From Pleurocapsa sp. CCALA 161 (lineage in GTDB: Bacteria; Cyanobacteriota; Cyanobacteriia; Cyanobacteriales; Xenococcaceae), in contig NZ_PVWF01000003.1 of assembly GCF_003003995.1 (NCBI RefSeq), positions 42,553 to 106,552 of the forward strand: DNA of 64,000 nt, given 5' to 3'. The notes beneath the pieces were generated by a model. That model searched no databases and was not told the DNA's origin. It worked only from the letters and a program-made list of their open reading frames with translations. A program made the translations under genes and the position numbers. This document shows, in pieces, positions 53,579-61,833 of the stretch. Every line of letters starts with the position of its first letter. The first letter of the stretch is position 1.

Positions 53579-55306
53579 ATGTTTCCCATCAACAACCTGC
53601 GAGATTTGGCGCAAATTCAACAAACAGAATACGACGTAATTATTATCGGTGGCGGAATTAACGGTGCAGGTGTCGCCAGAGATGCTGCTCTAAGAGGACT
53701 CAAGACGATCCTGGTCGAACAGAATGACTTTGCTAGCGGTAGCTCTAGCTGGTCTAGCCGTCTGATTCACGGTGGTTTGCGCTATTTAGAGCATTTTGAA
53801 TTTCCCTTAGTTAGAGAGTCTTTAAAAGAACGAGAAATTCTACTCCGTATCGCACCTCATTTAGTCGCGCCACTACAGCTTACTATCCCTGTATATCGCG
53901 ATTGCGCGAAGCGCAACAGCAAAGCTGATCGCTCTCGTCCTTATTGGCAGATTTGGGCAGGGATGATGCTCTACGATCTCTTGAGCTTTGATAAAACCCT
54001 TCCTGTTCATCGGATGTTGCCCCAGGCAAAATTTAAGCAGTTATTTCGCACCCTGGAAGCAGAAAATCTGGTCGGTGGTTCACAGTATTATGATGCTCAA
54101 GTCGCTTTAGCGGAGCGTCTTTGCCTGGAAAATATAATCTCGGCTCAAAATGCTGGAGCGATCGCTCTTAACTATCTAGAAGTGATGGAATTGCCCCTTG
54201 AGAATTCTCGCATTACTGGCGTTGTCTGCCAGGATAAGCTAACGGGACAAAGAATCGTTCTTCGTGGTAGTCCAGATGCCGTAATTATTAATACCGCAGG
54301 ACCTTGGATCGATCAGGTATGTCAACGAGGTAGCAAAGCGGGAAATCAATTTACTATTGGCAACGCAAACAAGAATGGTGGCACCAAAGGTAGTCATCTT
54401 GTAGTTGACAAATTTCCTGGCGCACCCGCAACAACTCTCTACGTTGAGGCGAAATCTGATGGTCGTCCTTTTTTTATTATTCCCTGGTTAGGTAAGTACC
54501 TCATTGGCACTACCGACCTATCCTATCAAGGTGATCTTAAGCAGATTAAAGCTGACAACCACGAAATTGACTATTTATTGCAAGAAGTTAATAGTGTTAT
54601 CCCCACGGCTAACTTAAAACGGGATGATGTTCGGTTTACCTATTCGGGTGTGCGTCCTTTACCCAACTCCGAAGGAAAAAAACCAGGCAGCATTACCCGC
54701 AAGCATATTATTTTTGATCACCACCAAGAAGGTGTGGACAATTTATTTTCCCTAATTGGTGGGAAGTTAACTACCTATCGCCACGTTGGGGAAGAAATGG
54801 TAGATCAGATCCTCAGACGCATGAAGCGATCGCCTAGATCTTGTCAAACTGCTTTTCTACCCCTGCCTGGCTGCATTCTACCCCAAGACAAACGAATTCA
54901 ACAGACAATTAACGAATATGGATCTAGCCTTTCAATTGAGACAATTTACTATCTGTTCTCTGTTTATGGGGCGATCGCTCTTGAGGTTTTAGCTTTAACG
55001 AAGGAAAACCCGACTTTAGGAGAGTGTATTAGCCCAGATTTACTTGATATCAAAGCTCAGATAGTTTATGCCGTAACCAAAGAGTCTGCTCATACCCTAG
55101 TGGATATTTTGCGTCGTCGTAGCACTTTAGCAATTAACGGTCATTATGGCTTAAATCTACTGCCTGTAGTTACTAAAACCCTGCAACAATACTGTGGTTG
55201 GAATCTCCAAGAATGCGATCGCGCCTGTGCTGATTATCGTTTTTATATGGAATACAACTGCATCCCCGATTATCAATTATGTCAGCAACTCCGCAAGTTT
55301 GATTGA
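53579..55306 (+). CDS. glpD: Glycerol-3-phosphate dehydrogenase, FAD-dependent
   Basis: 575 residues. DVIIIGGGINGAGVARDAAL is the FAD motif, GSSSWSSRLIHGGLRYLEHF the GlpD hallmark, GTKGSHLVVDKFPGAP and FTYSGVRPLPNSEG follow, and FSLIGGKLTTYRHVGEEM the C-terminal FAD contact. It oxidises glycerol 3-phosphate to dihydroxyacetone phosphate at the membrane. A 27-nt palindromic insert (53901-53927) adds nine residues in frame (after YRD) and splits a HIP1 site; the ancestral sequence would read IPVYRDRSRPYWQIW. The insert is in a loop region and the remaining motifs are intact. Confidence 0.96.
   Translation: MFPINNLRDLAQIQQTEYDVIIIGGGINGAGVARDAALRGLKTILVEQNDFASGSSSWSSRLIHGGLRYLEHFEFPLVRESLKEREILLRIAPHLVAPLQLTIPVYRDCAKRNSKADRSRPYWQIWAGMMLYDLLSFDKTLPVHRMLPQAKFKQLFRTLEAENLVGGSQYYDAQVALAERLCLENIISAQNAGAIALNYLEVMELPLENSRITGVVCQDKLTGQRIVLRGSPDAVIINTAGPWIDQVCQRGSKAGNQFTIGNANKNGGTKGSHLVVDKFPGAPATTLYVEAKSDGRPFFIIPWLGKYLIGTTDLSYQGDLKQIKADNHEIDYLLQEVNSVIPTANLKRDDVRFTYSGVRPLPNSEGKKPGSITRKHIIFDHHQEGVDNLFSLIGGKLTTYRHVGEEMVDQILRRMKRSPRSCQTAFLPLPGCILPQDKRIQQTINEYGSSLSIETIYYLFSVYGAIALEVLALTKENPTLGECISPDLLDIKAQIVYAVTKESAHTLVDILRRRSTLAINGHYGLNLLPVVTKTLQQYCGWNLQECDRACADYRFYMEYNCIPDYQLCQQLRKFD
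53901..53927. repeat. In-frame palindromic mini-insert splitting a HIP1 site in glpD
   Basis: ATTGCGCGAAGCGCAACAGC plus AAAGCTG, 27 nt, with the stem TTGCGC-GAA-GCGCAA (53902-53916). It separates GCG (53898-53900) from ATCGC (53928-53932); removal restores GCGATCGC and a normal GlpD sequence. Confidence 0.75.
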
Positions 55307-55419
55307 TTGCCCCCCAATTCTTAAATCTATTTAAAAATATTGTCAATAAGCACTAATCGCGATATATCTATAGATAAGGAAAACTAAATAGAAATTACTA
55401 TCAATAACTTTTATTCCTC

Positions 55420-55788
55420 ATGAATCAGGTTATCAACTTTAAACACCAGACATCACATAAGTCTAAAAGATTTCAGGAATTTGTTTTCGTCAGTGATTCT
55501 GCCATTAAGCTGACCCCAGTATTAAGCGATCGCTTCCAGTTAGATCTTAATAGTAGTTTCTTAGATCGAGCAGAGATAGGAGATCTGATTACTCTTAAAC
55601 AGATTCACGCACCACAAAATATAATGCGTCAGTTGCAGAATTTCAAGCTTAAGCCTAATAGAAGAGTGCAAATAGTCAGTAGAACTGATACTGGTTCGGT
55701 AGTAGTAAAGCTAAACAACAGTTTGATTGGCATTAGCAAAGAAATTGCTCAGAGAATTGTGGTTACTTTAGCGGGTGAAGTAAAATAA
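55420..55788 (+). CDS. FeoA-domain protein 1
   Basis: 122 residues. From about residue 55 the SH3-like FeoA fold is seen: IGDLITLKQIHAPQNIMRQL, then FKLKPNRRVQIVSRTDTGSV and VVKLNNSLIGISKEIAQRIV. The first 50 residues are an extension without recognisable features. FeoA proteins assist the FeoB ferrous iron transporter. The stop and the next start overlap (TAATG), so the two FeoA genes are coupled. No feoB follows within the window. Confidence 0.88.
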   Translation: MNQVINFKHQTSHKSKRFQEFVFVSDSAIKLTPVLSDRFQLDLNSSFLDRAEIGDLITLKQIHAPQNIMRQLQNFKLKPNRRVQIVSRTDTGSVVVKLNNSLIGISKEIAQRIVVTLAGEVK

Positions 55789-56045
55789 TGAGGAGCGCAA
55801 TTAATATTCCCGAATTATCGACTGGCTCAATAGGTACTATCGTGGGCTACAGTCGAGTTTACGGTGGCTATGTGGGGAAACTAATATCTCAAGGATTACT
55901 ACCAGGGACTCCTTTTGTTGTGTTGAGCTTAAATCTTCCTCAAGGTGCAGTACAGATTATGCTTCAGGAAAAAATTATTACTCTTTCTAAGCCAGAGGTA
56001 AATGCTCTAATAGTGGAAACCCCCTTAGAAGATGAGATCGACTAG
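55788..56045 (+). CDS. FeoA-domain protein 2
   Basis: 85 residues, almost entirely a FeoA domain: LSTGSIGTIVGYSRVYGGYV, then GKLISQGLLPGTPFVVLSLN and GAVQIMLQEKIITLSKPEV. The start overlaps the stop of the first FeoA gene by 1 bp. The pair is usually followed by feoB in cyanobacteria. Here, after about 490 bp, comes a tRNA and an integrated element, so the iron operon may be split or these are orphan FeoA genes. Confidence 0.9.
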   Translation: MRSAINIPELSTGSIGTIVGYSRVYGGYVGKLISQGLLPGTPFVVLSLNLPQGAVQIMLQEKIITLSKPEVNALIVETPLEDEID

Positions 56046-56538
56046 CAACCGAATTACCCGCAAACAGTATCAGTATCCAAGTACCAAGAAAAATCAGAAG
56101 TTTGAGCAAAACACGATTAAATAGCGATCTCTACCACAGTATCCTAACCAATTTTTAAGCAAAAAAACTTGACAACGCCAGAGCCAAAGCTTTTATAGTC
56201 ATTTCAAATAGCAACCAGTGGATCTTATAACGAAGTAGCAAGTAACAAGTAACAAGTAACAAGTAAAATTCACCATCATCATTAATACAAAGTAACCATA
56301 GGGAAATTAATTAAAATGACTATATGTATAAAATAACATTTTGAATTTACCTGATCTTAAAAGAAAATGAGCATCCTCTTTTCGCCCGATCAAGCTATAT
56401 TGGTTTAGTTACTATCTCATCTACCTTGGTTAAACTCAATGTATGTCAATCGCTAGAATAAATGAGAACAAAATTTCAGTACCAAATAAATTTTACTTAA
56501 GTAGGTAATTTTGCTATATTTGTATTTATGTTAGATAT
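56046..56538. other. Intergenic region with a heptamer tract
   Basis: 490 bp between the second FeoA gene and the tRNA. It contains four tandem CAAGTAA heptamers (56239-56266) and otherwise nothing I can name. Confidence 0.55.
56239..56266. repeat. Tandem heptamer CAAGTAA, four units
   Basis: Four perfect copies of the same 7-mer, of the kind known as short tandemly repeated repetitive sequences in cyanobacteria. It is preceded by GAAGTAG. Confidence 0.9.
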
Positions 56539-56612
56539 GTCAGAGTAGCTCAGTTGGTTAGAGCATCGGACTCATAAGCCGAGGGTCGGGAGTTCAAGTC
56601 TCCCCTCTGACA
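56539..56612 (+). tRNA. tRNA with CAU anticodon (Met elongator, or Ile2 if lysidine-modified)
   Basis: 74 nt. Acceptor arms GTCAGAG and CTCTGAC pair over 7 bp with discriminator A. The D arm is GCTC...GAGC, the anticodon loop CTCATAA gives CAT at positions 34-36, and the T arm is GGGAG-TTCAAGT-CTCCC. The CCA is not encoded. An A-G mismatch closes the anticodon stem at the loop. The CAT anticodon fits elongator Met or tRNA-Ile2; the sequence alone does not decide. It is the probable attachment gene of the element to its right. Confidence 0.93.
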
Positions 56613-56709
56613 CTTTAAGAAGTAAGGCGTGGAGCCAATAGTAGCAAAGGTTAATAGTTTCTAGCAGTATCATTAAAACTCTCGAAACAGACCAAACCCT
56701 CTTAAAAAT

Positions 56710-56747
56710 GCTCTAAAATTAGATCAAATTTAGATCAGTTTTAGAGC
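56710..56747. promoter_or_regulatory. Dyad with 11-bp-phased direct repeats touching the integrase start
   Basis: GCTCTAAAA (56710-56718) and TTTTAGAGC (56739-56747) are perfect inverted repeats. Between them TTAGATCA occurs twice (56719-56726, 56730-56737) with an 11-bp period. The right arm ends directly before the TTG start at 56748. It may be an operator or arm-type recombination site, or an RNA hairpin that controls integrase translation. Confidence 0.6.
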
Positions 56748-57854
56748 TTGGATAAGTTAGCCATTCTTCTGGAGAAAGCCAACAGTAGGCTCAAGACCTC
56801 AAACTCTGGAATCAAGATATTTAAACGAGGTCAGAAATTATCACTCAGGGGAATGCTTCCCCCAAAGAAAGGTAAAGATCAAACTTCTCAACAGGTTATT
56901 AGTCTAGGAATTTATTGTAATGCTGCGGGAATTCAAAGTGCAGAAAAGCAAGCTCAGAAGCTAGCCTGTCAATTAGCCTTAAAAGAATTTAGGTGGGATG
57001 AATGGGGTAGTAGTCAATCAAAAAATCGCGATCGCTCTGGTTACTGGATTGAAGAGTTTGAAGCAGATTACTTCAACCGCAAAGAGAGAAACAAGCAAAG
57101 CCAAACTACTTGGAACACCGATTATAACCATATTTTTAAACGGCTGAACCCTGAAGAAACTTTAACAGAAGAAATATTAATTCAGCTTGTTTTAACTACT
57201 GACCCAGATACTAGACAACGACAGAGGGCAGTAATGGCAGCAAGCAGTCTTGCTAAATTTGCAGAAATAGAAGTTGATTTATCAAGATATAAAGGAAATT
57301 ATTCTTACTTAAAAAATAATGATCGGTTACTGCCAACTGAAGAAGAAATAATTAAGCATTACTGGTCAATACCAAACCCTCATTGGCAACGTGCTTTTGG
57401 ATTAATGGCTGCTTATGGTATATCAAATCACGAACTATTTTATGTCGATTTGGATAGTTTACTTGAACCGCCAGGGCATTTGATATCCACTTACCGCAAA
57501 AATCATTATGGTATTCGTAGAATCTACTGCTTATATCCTGAATGGTACAAAGAATGGGAGCTATATAAACATATAGATTTACCCCAAATAACAGGACAAA
57601 ATAATCGCGACTTGGGACATAGAGTAAGTACAGCATTTAGAAGATACGGTTTATGTAAACCTGGAGATTTACGCCATTGTTGGGCAATTAGAGCGATGGG
57701 CTTCATTCCCGATTCAATGGCAGCGAGAATGATGGCTCATAAAACTCAAGTACATAACGATACTTATAAGCGATGGATCAATGAAAATGATGAGGATAGA
57801 TTTTACCGATTGCTAATTGACAGGTCAGATAGACCTAAACCCCCGACTGTCTGA
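56748..57854 (+). CDS. int: Tyrosine-recombinase integrase with a missing catalytic Arg
   Basis: 368 residues from TTG at 56748; the conserved start ILLEKANSRLKTSNSGIKIF supports it. The N-terminal half is the cyanobacterial integrase type (FKRGQKLSLRGMLPPKKG, YCNAAGIQSAEKQAQKLA). The catalytic half keeps GDLRHCWAIR (Arg309), MMAHKT (His331) and the nucleophile Tyr340 in HNDTYKRWI. The first Arg of the R-H-R-Y set, expected in a GLRNHE-type motif, is replaced by Ser226 in YGISNHELF (57423-57425). Without it the enzyme is probably impaired. The tRNA upstream is the likely integration site. Confidence 0.88.
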   Translation: MDKLAILLEKANSRLKTSNSGIKIFKRGQKLSLRGMLPPKKGKDQTSQQVISLGIYCNAAGIQSAEKQAQKLACQLALKEFRWDEWGSSQSKNRDRSGYWIEEFEADYFNRKERNKQSQTTWNTDYNHIFKRLNPEETLTEEILIQLVLTTDPDTRQRQRAVMAASSLAKFAEIEVDLSRYKGNYSYLKNNDRLLPTEEEIIKHYWSIPNPHWQRAFGLMAAYGISNHELFYVDLDSLLEPPGHLISTYRKNHYGIRRIYCLYPEWYKEWELYKHIDLPQITGQNNRDLGHRVSTAFRRYGLCKPGDLRHCWAIRAMGFIPDSMAARMMAHKTQVHNDTYKRWINENDEDRFYRLLIDRSDRPKPPTV

Positions 57855-57887
57855 GGTTTTATACGAGGGCAAAAATAATTTCTATTT

Positions 57888-58277
57888 TCAAGGATAGGAA
57901 AGTAAATTAAGTTCTGAGATAAAACGATAATCTTTTTGATTTTTGCTAAGTAAAGGTATATTAGTTACTATTGCAGTTGCTGCAATTAATCCATCTGGAA
58001 TTAGTAAACCATGACTTAGACGGTACAGGCTCAATAGTTCAACTGCCTTCTCAGAGATAGATTCATTAACTTTGATAATTGCATAATATCGCAGAAACTT
58101 TTCAAGATTTTGTAATTCTGTTTTGTTCCGACAGCCAACGATTAACTCCATTTGAGTAATGGTACTAATAGCTGAAATTGAGTTGTTTGCTGCTGATTGA
58201 AGGCGATTAATAGCAACTGGAATTCCTCTACTAACATCGATTAGGATATCTGTATCAATTAAAAGCTTTTGTTTCAC
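57888..58277 (-). CDS. PIN-domain toxin (VapC-like)
   Basis: 129 residues from a GTG at 58277, one base after the antitoxin stop. KQKLLIDTDILIDVSRG has Asp8, ITQMELIVGC has Glu44, LLIPDGLIAATAIV has Asp95, and KNQKDYRFI has Asp116; these acidic residues form the PIN nuclease site. VapC-type toxins cleave RNA, often initiator tRNA or rRNA. It is the second gene of a two-gene module on the minus strand inside the integrated element, and may stabilise that element. Confidence 0.9.
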   Translation of the reverse strand: MKQKLLIDTDILIDVSRGIPVAINRLQSAANNSISAISTITQMELIVGCRNKTELQNLEKFLRYYAIIKVNESISEKAVELLSLYRLSHGLLIPDGLIAATAIVTNIPLLSKNQKDYRFISELNLLSYP

Positions 58278-58278
58278 T

Positions 58279-58506
58279 TTAACTTGTCCATTCTTGCTGC
58301 CTTACCTGACGTACCCACTGACTACTATCCTCCATATCCTCTCGATCTTTCCACATACCCACAAAAGGTTCATCCTGGGGGTTAGACAGTTTGATTTCCG
58401 TAGATATAGTTTTAACTTGCAACTTTTGTTCGAGATTTATTCTCTCTTCTGTTGTCAACGAACTAATTATCTGTACTAAAGAATCAATTAATTTTGTGTT
58501 CATCAT
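58279..58506 (-). CDS. Antitoxin of the PIN-domain module
   Basis: 75 residues. The N-terminal part is helical (TKLIDSLVQIISSLTTEERI), followed by a linker and the tail FVGMWKDREDMEDSSQWVRQ, a motif common in cyanobacterial antitoxins paired with PIN toxins. The tail is expected to block the toxin active site. Two ATG codons (58506, 58503) are possible. Overlapping layout with the toxin (1-bp gap) supports co-translation and autoregulation. Confidence 0.88.
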   Translation of the reverse strand: MMNTKLIDSLVQIISSLTTEERINLEQKLQVKTISTEIKLSNPQDEPFVGMWKDREDMEDSSQWVRQVRQQEWTS

Positions 58507-58623
58507 TCTTTTTCGCTGATCAAAGCTTACTTAATTTATTGTATTGATTAAAATCAGCAATTTCTAAATTACGTTTGATGTGAATTAGAAGTTGCTGATT
58601 GATTGACCGAAACTCTTAACTGC

Positions 58624-58920
58624 CTAAGCTCTTTTTTCTGGGGGAGTATTTAACCGTTTCACACAAGCTGGAATATTGAAATAGTAAGAGCAATTTCGAC
58701 TTTCAGGAGAACGTCTATCCTGCACTTCAAAACCCAATCGCAATGTTCCGTTAGAAACTGCTTTTCTTAAACTATCCTGAGATGGATAATTTAATTTTCT
58801 ACAGGCTTCTGAAGTTGGCAGCCATTCAATATCTTGAGGTTCAGCAACAGTTCCAACCATTCTACGCATTTCGTCTTTAAATATTGCCCTGACTTCTTGT
58901 TCGGTAATATATCTGTTCAT
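58624..58920 (-). CDS. Small hypothetical protein of the integrated element
   Basis: 98 residues from the ATG at 58920, which has AGGGA 5 nt upstream; an ATG at 58998 would add 26 residues. The middle, LPTSEACRKLNYPSQDSLRK followed by AVSNGTLRLGFEVQDRRS, resembles a short helix-turn-helix of the kind found in excisionase-like or element-encoded DNA-binding proteins. The first part (EQEVRAIFKDEMRRMV) is a helix. It lies between the TA module and the helicase gene, same strand. Function unknown. Confidence 0.65.
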   Translation of the reverse strand: MNRYITEQEVRAIFKDEMRRMVGTVAEPQDIEWLPTSEACRKLNYPSQDSLRKAVSNGTLRLGFEVQDRRSPESRNCSYYFNIPACVKRLNTPPEKRA

Positions 58921-59077
58921 TAAATTCCCTGTTCTGCTTTTCTTTACATTGATTTGACTTGTGAATCTTTCAGCGACTTCTCTATTCAAAAGGATCATTC
59001 ATAAGTCGTGGAAGTTTTTGAAAATAGTTTTGTAGTTTAGGGCGGTCAGTCTTGATAATTGCTGCTCTAACATCCAA

Positions 59078-60433
59078 CTAAGCAAATTCTTTAAGAGAGC
59101 GAATCATCCCACAAGACTTATCAAACAGCACTTCAACTGTTCCCGTATCTCCATGTCTGGCTTTAGCCAAAATCAACTCTAAAATTCCAGGTTGAGAAGT
59201 TCCAGGATCGTAATATTCATCCCGATAAGCAAAGATAATATTATCTGCAACCATTTCCAGAATTCCCGACTGAGAAAGATCTGACATCATAGGACGTTTA
59301 TTTTGCCTTCCTTCTACTCCCCTACCGACTTGAGATAAGGCTAAGACTGGAACTGACAATTCTCCAGCTAGTTGATATAGTCCTCGACCCACATCACCTA
59401 ATTCATAACTGCGATTACCACCATTATCAGATGCCATCATTTGCAAATAATCCACAATGACCAAACCTAATTTTCCTTCTCTGGCTTTAACTTGACGAGC
59501 CTCAGAAGCAATTCTCGCTACGTTGATTCCCCGATTATCATTCATGTAAAGAGGCAGATCTACAGCAACCTCAACAATCTTGGCGATGCTCTCCATTTCC
59601 TTTTCAGTGAGAGAAGATAATCCAGCGCGATGTTGACGAAGGCGATGTCCATTAATTGGAACTAAATCTAGATGCTGATAGCAATCCATGCGACTCATCA
59701 AGCTCCAAAGCCGATACTCCATCTGATGTTTGGTCATCTCTAGAGAAAAGATGATTACAGGCAATTTATGTAGAATCATCTGTTGCAAGCCGAGATAGAG
59801 AGAAATCGCACTTTTGCCCATCGATGCTCTAGCAGCCAAGAGGGTCAATGTCCCTGGCTCAAATCCAATAATTAGTTTATCGAGTTCTAGAATACCAGTA
59901 GGATAAATCGGATTTTCTTCGTCAAGCTGATTAAAAGCAGACATAGCAATCTCGCTGTTTTGGTCTGTATCAGATCTTATCCCTTGCTGGGTGACGCTGA
60001 ATATTTCTTGCTCCGAATCATTCAAGAGCTTTTCCAGTTCAAGCGTGGAATCGTAGCCTAGATCGATGATTTTATGACCAGCCTCAACTACTTTTCTTCG
60101 ATAGTATTTATTCATCACTAAATCGACATAGCGATCAATGTTCACTGCCGAAATCGTTCGGTTCAACAACTTAGCCAATTTAGCAGTTCCGCCTACCTGA
60201 TCTAATCTGTCTCGATCTGCCAGATAGGTACTAATAGCCATAAAATCCGTAGGATTGCCTTGATGATAAAGCTTTAAGGCAGTCTGATAAATTTCTTTGT
60301 GAGCCGAAACATAGAAAGCAGAAGGAACTAGAGAAGCTTCAACCTGGAAAATTGCTTGAGGATCAAATAAGATTCCTCCTAAAATTGCCTCTTCAGCTTC
60401 AATATTGGCGGGAGGTAAATTTGGTTCTTTCAC
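59078..60433 (-). CDS. Replicative helicase DnaB-like protein of the element
   Basis: 451 residues. The DnaB N-terminal domain is present (NIEAEEAILGGILFDPQAIF). The RecA-like core has ARASMGKSAISLYLGLQQM (Walker A; canonical DnaB has RPSMGK), VIIFSLEMTKHQMEYRL, GLVIVDYLQMMASDN (Walker B) and VLALSQVGRGVEGRQNKRP, with AYRDEYYDP at the end. The host chromosome should have its own dnaB, so this copy likely serves replication of the integrated element. The start overlaps the end of the winged-helix gene upstream by 4 bp, so the two are coupled. Confidence 0.93.
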   Translation of the reverse strand: MKEPNLPPANIEAEEAILGGILFDPQAIFQVEASLVPSAFYVSAHKEIYQTALKLYHQGNPTDFMAISTYLADRDRLDQVGGTAKLAKLLNRTISAVNIDRYVDLVMNKYYRRKVVEAGHKIIDLGYDSTLELEKLLNDSEQEIFSVTQQGIRSDTDQNSEIAMSAFNQLDEENPIYPTGILELDKLIIGFEPGTLTLLAARASMGKSAISLYLGLQQMILHKLPVIIFSLEMTKHQMEYRLWSLMSRMDCYQHLDLVPINGHRLRQHRAGLSSLTEKEMESIAKIVEVAVDLPLYMNDNRGINVARIASEARQVKAREGKLGLVIVDYLQMMASDNGGNRSYELGDVGRGLYQLAGELSVPVLALSQVGRGVEGRQNKRPMMSDLSQSGILEMVADNIIFAYRDEYYDPGTSQPGILELILAKARHGDTGTVEVLFDKSCGMIRSLKEFA

Positions 60434-61419
60434 GCTATACTCCCTTGAATTGATTCGTTAGAAAAGAGGTTCGTCATTCTCAAGTTTCGTAAATGTTCGC
60501 AGCTTTCAGAGACGTATCTTCCGAACGGTTTAGTTATGGGTTTAGATTGACTTTCTAGTTGGTCGATTCTTTTAATTTTGTTGTCAGGATTATCCAGTAG
60601 CCGATTGAATTCTGATGTAGATACTTCATTTCCAGTTTTTGTTTGACCATTTTTTTCTTGGTCTAACTGTCTCTGATAGTTGGCGATCGCTCTTTGTTTT
60701 GCTCCATCAGGAACTGAAGTTGAATCAGAGTTAGGTTTACGAACTTTATTGTCTTTCTGGTATTTCAGGTAATAAACTTCCCAGCGATTTTGCCCAGCTT
60801 TTGTTTGACTGGCTAACCAAGCCTCAAGATCTTGTATTGGCTGCCTAAAGTTTTGAATCGTTTCTCTGACAAACTTCAAATAATTCTCCCTCTCGCTTTC
60901 GGAGAGAGAGTCTTTAAAGTCTATATAAGTCTTAGAGATCTTAGGAGTTTGAAACCCTTGCTCTGACTTGGCTTCAGGTCTTGATTGTTGCCTGAGCGCA
61001 CATTCTGTTGCCTGGCTGCACTCTAAGTTGTGTTCAGGCACACTTGGTTGCGGTGACACAACTGTTGTTGTCTGCTCGCAACTTGGTTGTGTGTCCGCAA
61101 TATTTCCTATTTCTGCTTGTGACAAAAAACCTTTAGGGTTAACTTTGATGTGAACCTGGAGCAGTTCCATGTGAATAAAACCTTTGCTGTCTAATGATTT
61201 CAATGCTCTACCAACAGTAGAACGGTGCATTTTAGATTTTTCTGTAGATAAATCCTTGGCTATCTTAATAGGGGTGATGGAAATACCTTTATTGTAAGGA
61301 TCTAGAGAGCGTACATAGTAGAGAACTTTTAGCTCGGAATGATTTAGTTGTTTCACAGTTTCAAGCCATTCATCACTTTGAAGAGGATAAAACTTTCTGT
61401 GAATTCTGTTTAGTGTCAT
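60430..61419 (-). CDS. Winged-helix replication-associated protein of the element
   Basis: About 329 residues from the ATG at 61419 (a TTG at 61437 is possible). The first 110 residues form a winged helix: SDEWLETVKQLNHSELKVLY, then SKMHRSTVGRALKSLDSKGF and HMELLQVHIKVNPKGFL. A low-complexity linker rich in Gln, Ser, Thr and Pro follows. The rest holds EAWLASQTKAGQNRWEVYYL and a basic C-terminus ending near GRYVSESCEHLRNLRMTNLF. It is translationally coupled to the DnaB gene, so it could be a replication initiator or helicase loader. The role is inferred from this context. Confidence 0.7.
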   Translation of the reverse strand: MTLNRIHRKFYPLQSDEWLETVKQLNHSELKVLYYVRSLDPYNKGISITPIKIAKDLSTEKSKMHRSTVGRALKSLDSKGFIHMELLQVHIKVNPKGFLSQAEIGNIADTQPSCEQTTTVVSPQPSVPEHNLECSQATECALRQQSRPEAKSEQGFQTPKISKTYIDFKDSLSESERENYLKFVRETIQNFRQPIQDLEAWLASQTKAGQNRWEVYYLKYQKDNKVRKPNSDSTSVPDGAKQRAIANYQRQLDQEKNGQTKTGNEVSTSEFNRLLDNPDNKIKRIDQLESQSKPITKPFGRYVSESCEHLRNLRMTNLFSNESIQGSIA

Positions 61420-61437
61420 GATTTTTAGGTGAAGCAA

Positions 61438-61539
61438 AAATGTATAGTAAGAAGTTACCTTCTAAGGTGAAAATAGAAGGTAAAATGTCTAATTTTGAAG
61501 GAACGCAAAAGCCTAAGTAGAAATCAGTTTAGAGATTGA
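61438..61539. other. Spacer upstream of the winged-helix gene
   Basis: 100 bp with AAGAAGTTACCTTCTAAGGT-type sequence, in which ACCTTCT/AGAAGGT units occur in both orientations (61452-61483). This could be an operator for the helicase operon. Confidence 0.35.
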
Positions 61540-61833
61540 TTATCTAAATTGACGGCGCTTTCTGGTCTGATTGGAAAGCAAAGATCCTAGATATATTTCG
61601 ATACCTCTTTGATGAACCAAAGGCTGAGAAATATTGGCAAGCCAATCTCACAAGAGTCCTTCGTGATATCGAATAGTGCGTGAATTCAAATACTGAAAAT
61701 GAATCCCTAAAGTCCAATGCCTTTGGCGGTAAAGCTTTAAAGTGTGGACTGAAATTCCTAATAATTGGGCAGCAGTGCGTTTATTTAGCCAATTACTATG
61801 AGTTAGAGTTTCATGCGCTGTAAGAGTTGTCAT
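61540..61833 (-). pseudogene. HTH DNA-binding protein interrupted by an in-frame TGA
   Basis: From the ATG at 61833 the protein reads WLNKRTAAQLLGISVHTLKL (an excisionase/MerR-like HTH) and YLNSRTIRYHEGLL, then TGA at 61648-61650. In the same frame the homology continues: DWLANISQPLVHQRGIEIYL, then GSLLSNQTRKRRQFR and TAA at 61540. The tail is the usual end of this cyanobacterial family (DW.AN......HQRAIE.Y). Thus a nonsense change or a readthrough site lies inside the gene. The shortened product is 61 residues and keeps the HTH. Confidence 0.75.

Noticed and set aside
56229..56270. Possible CRISPR-like array in the CAAGTAA tract
   Set aside because: The 7-bp units have no spacers; it is a simple tandem heptamer repeat.
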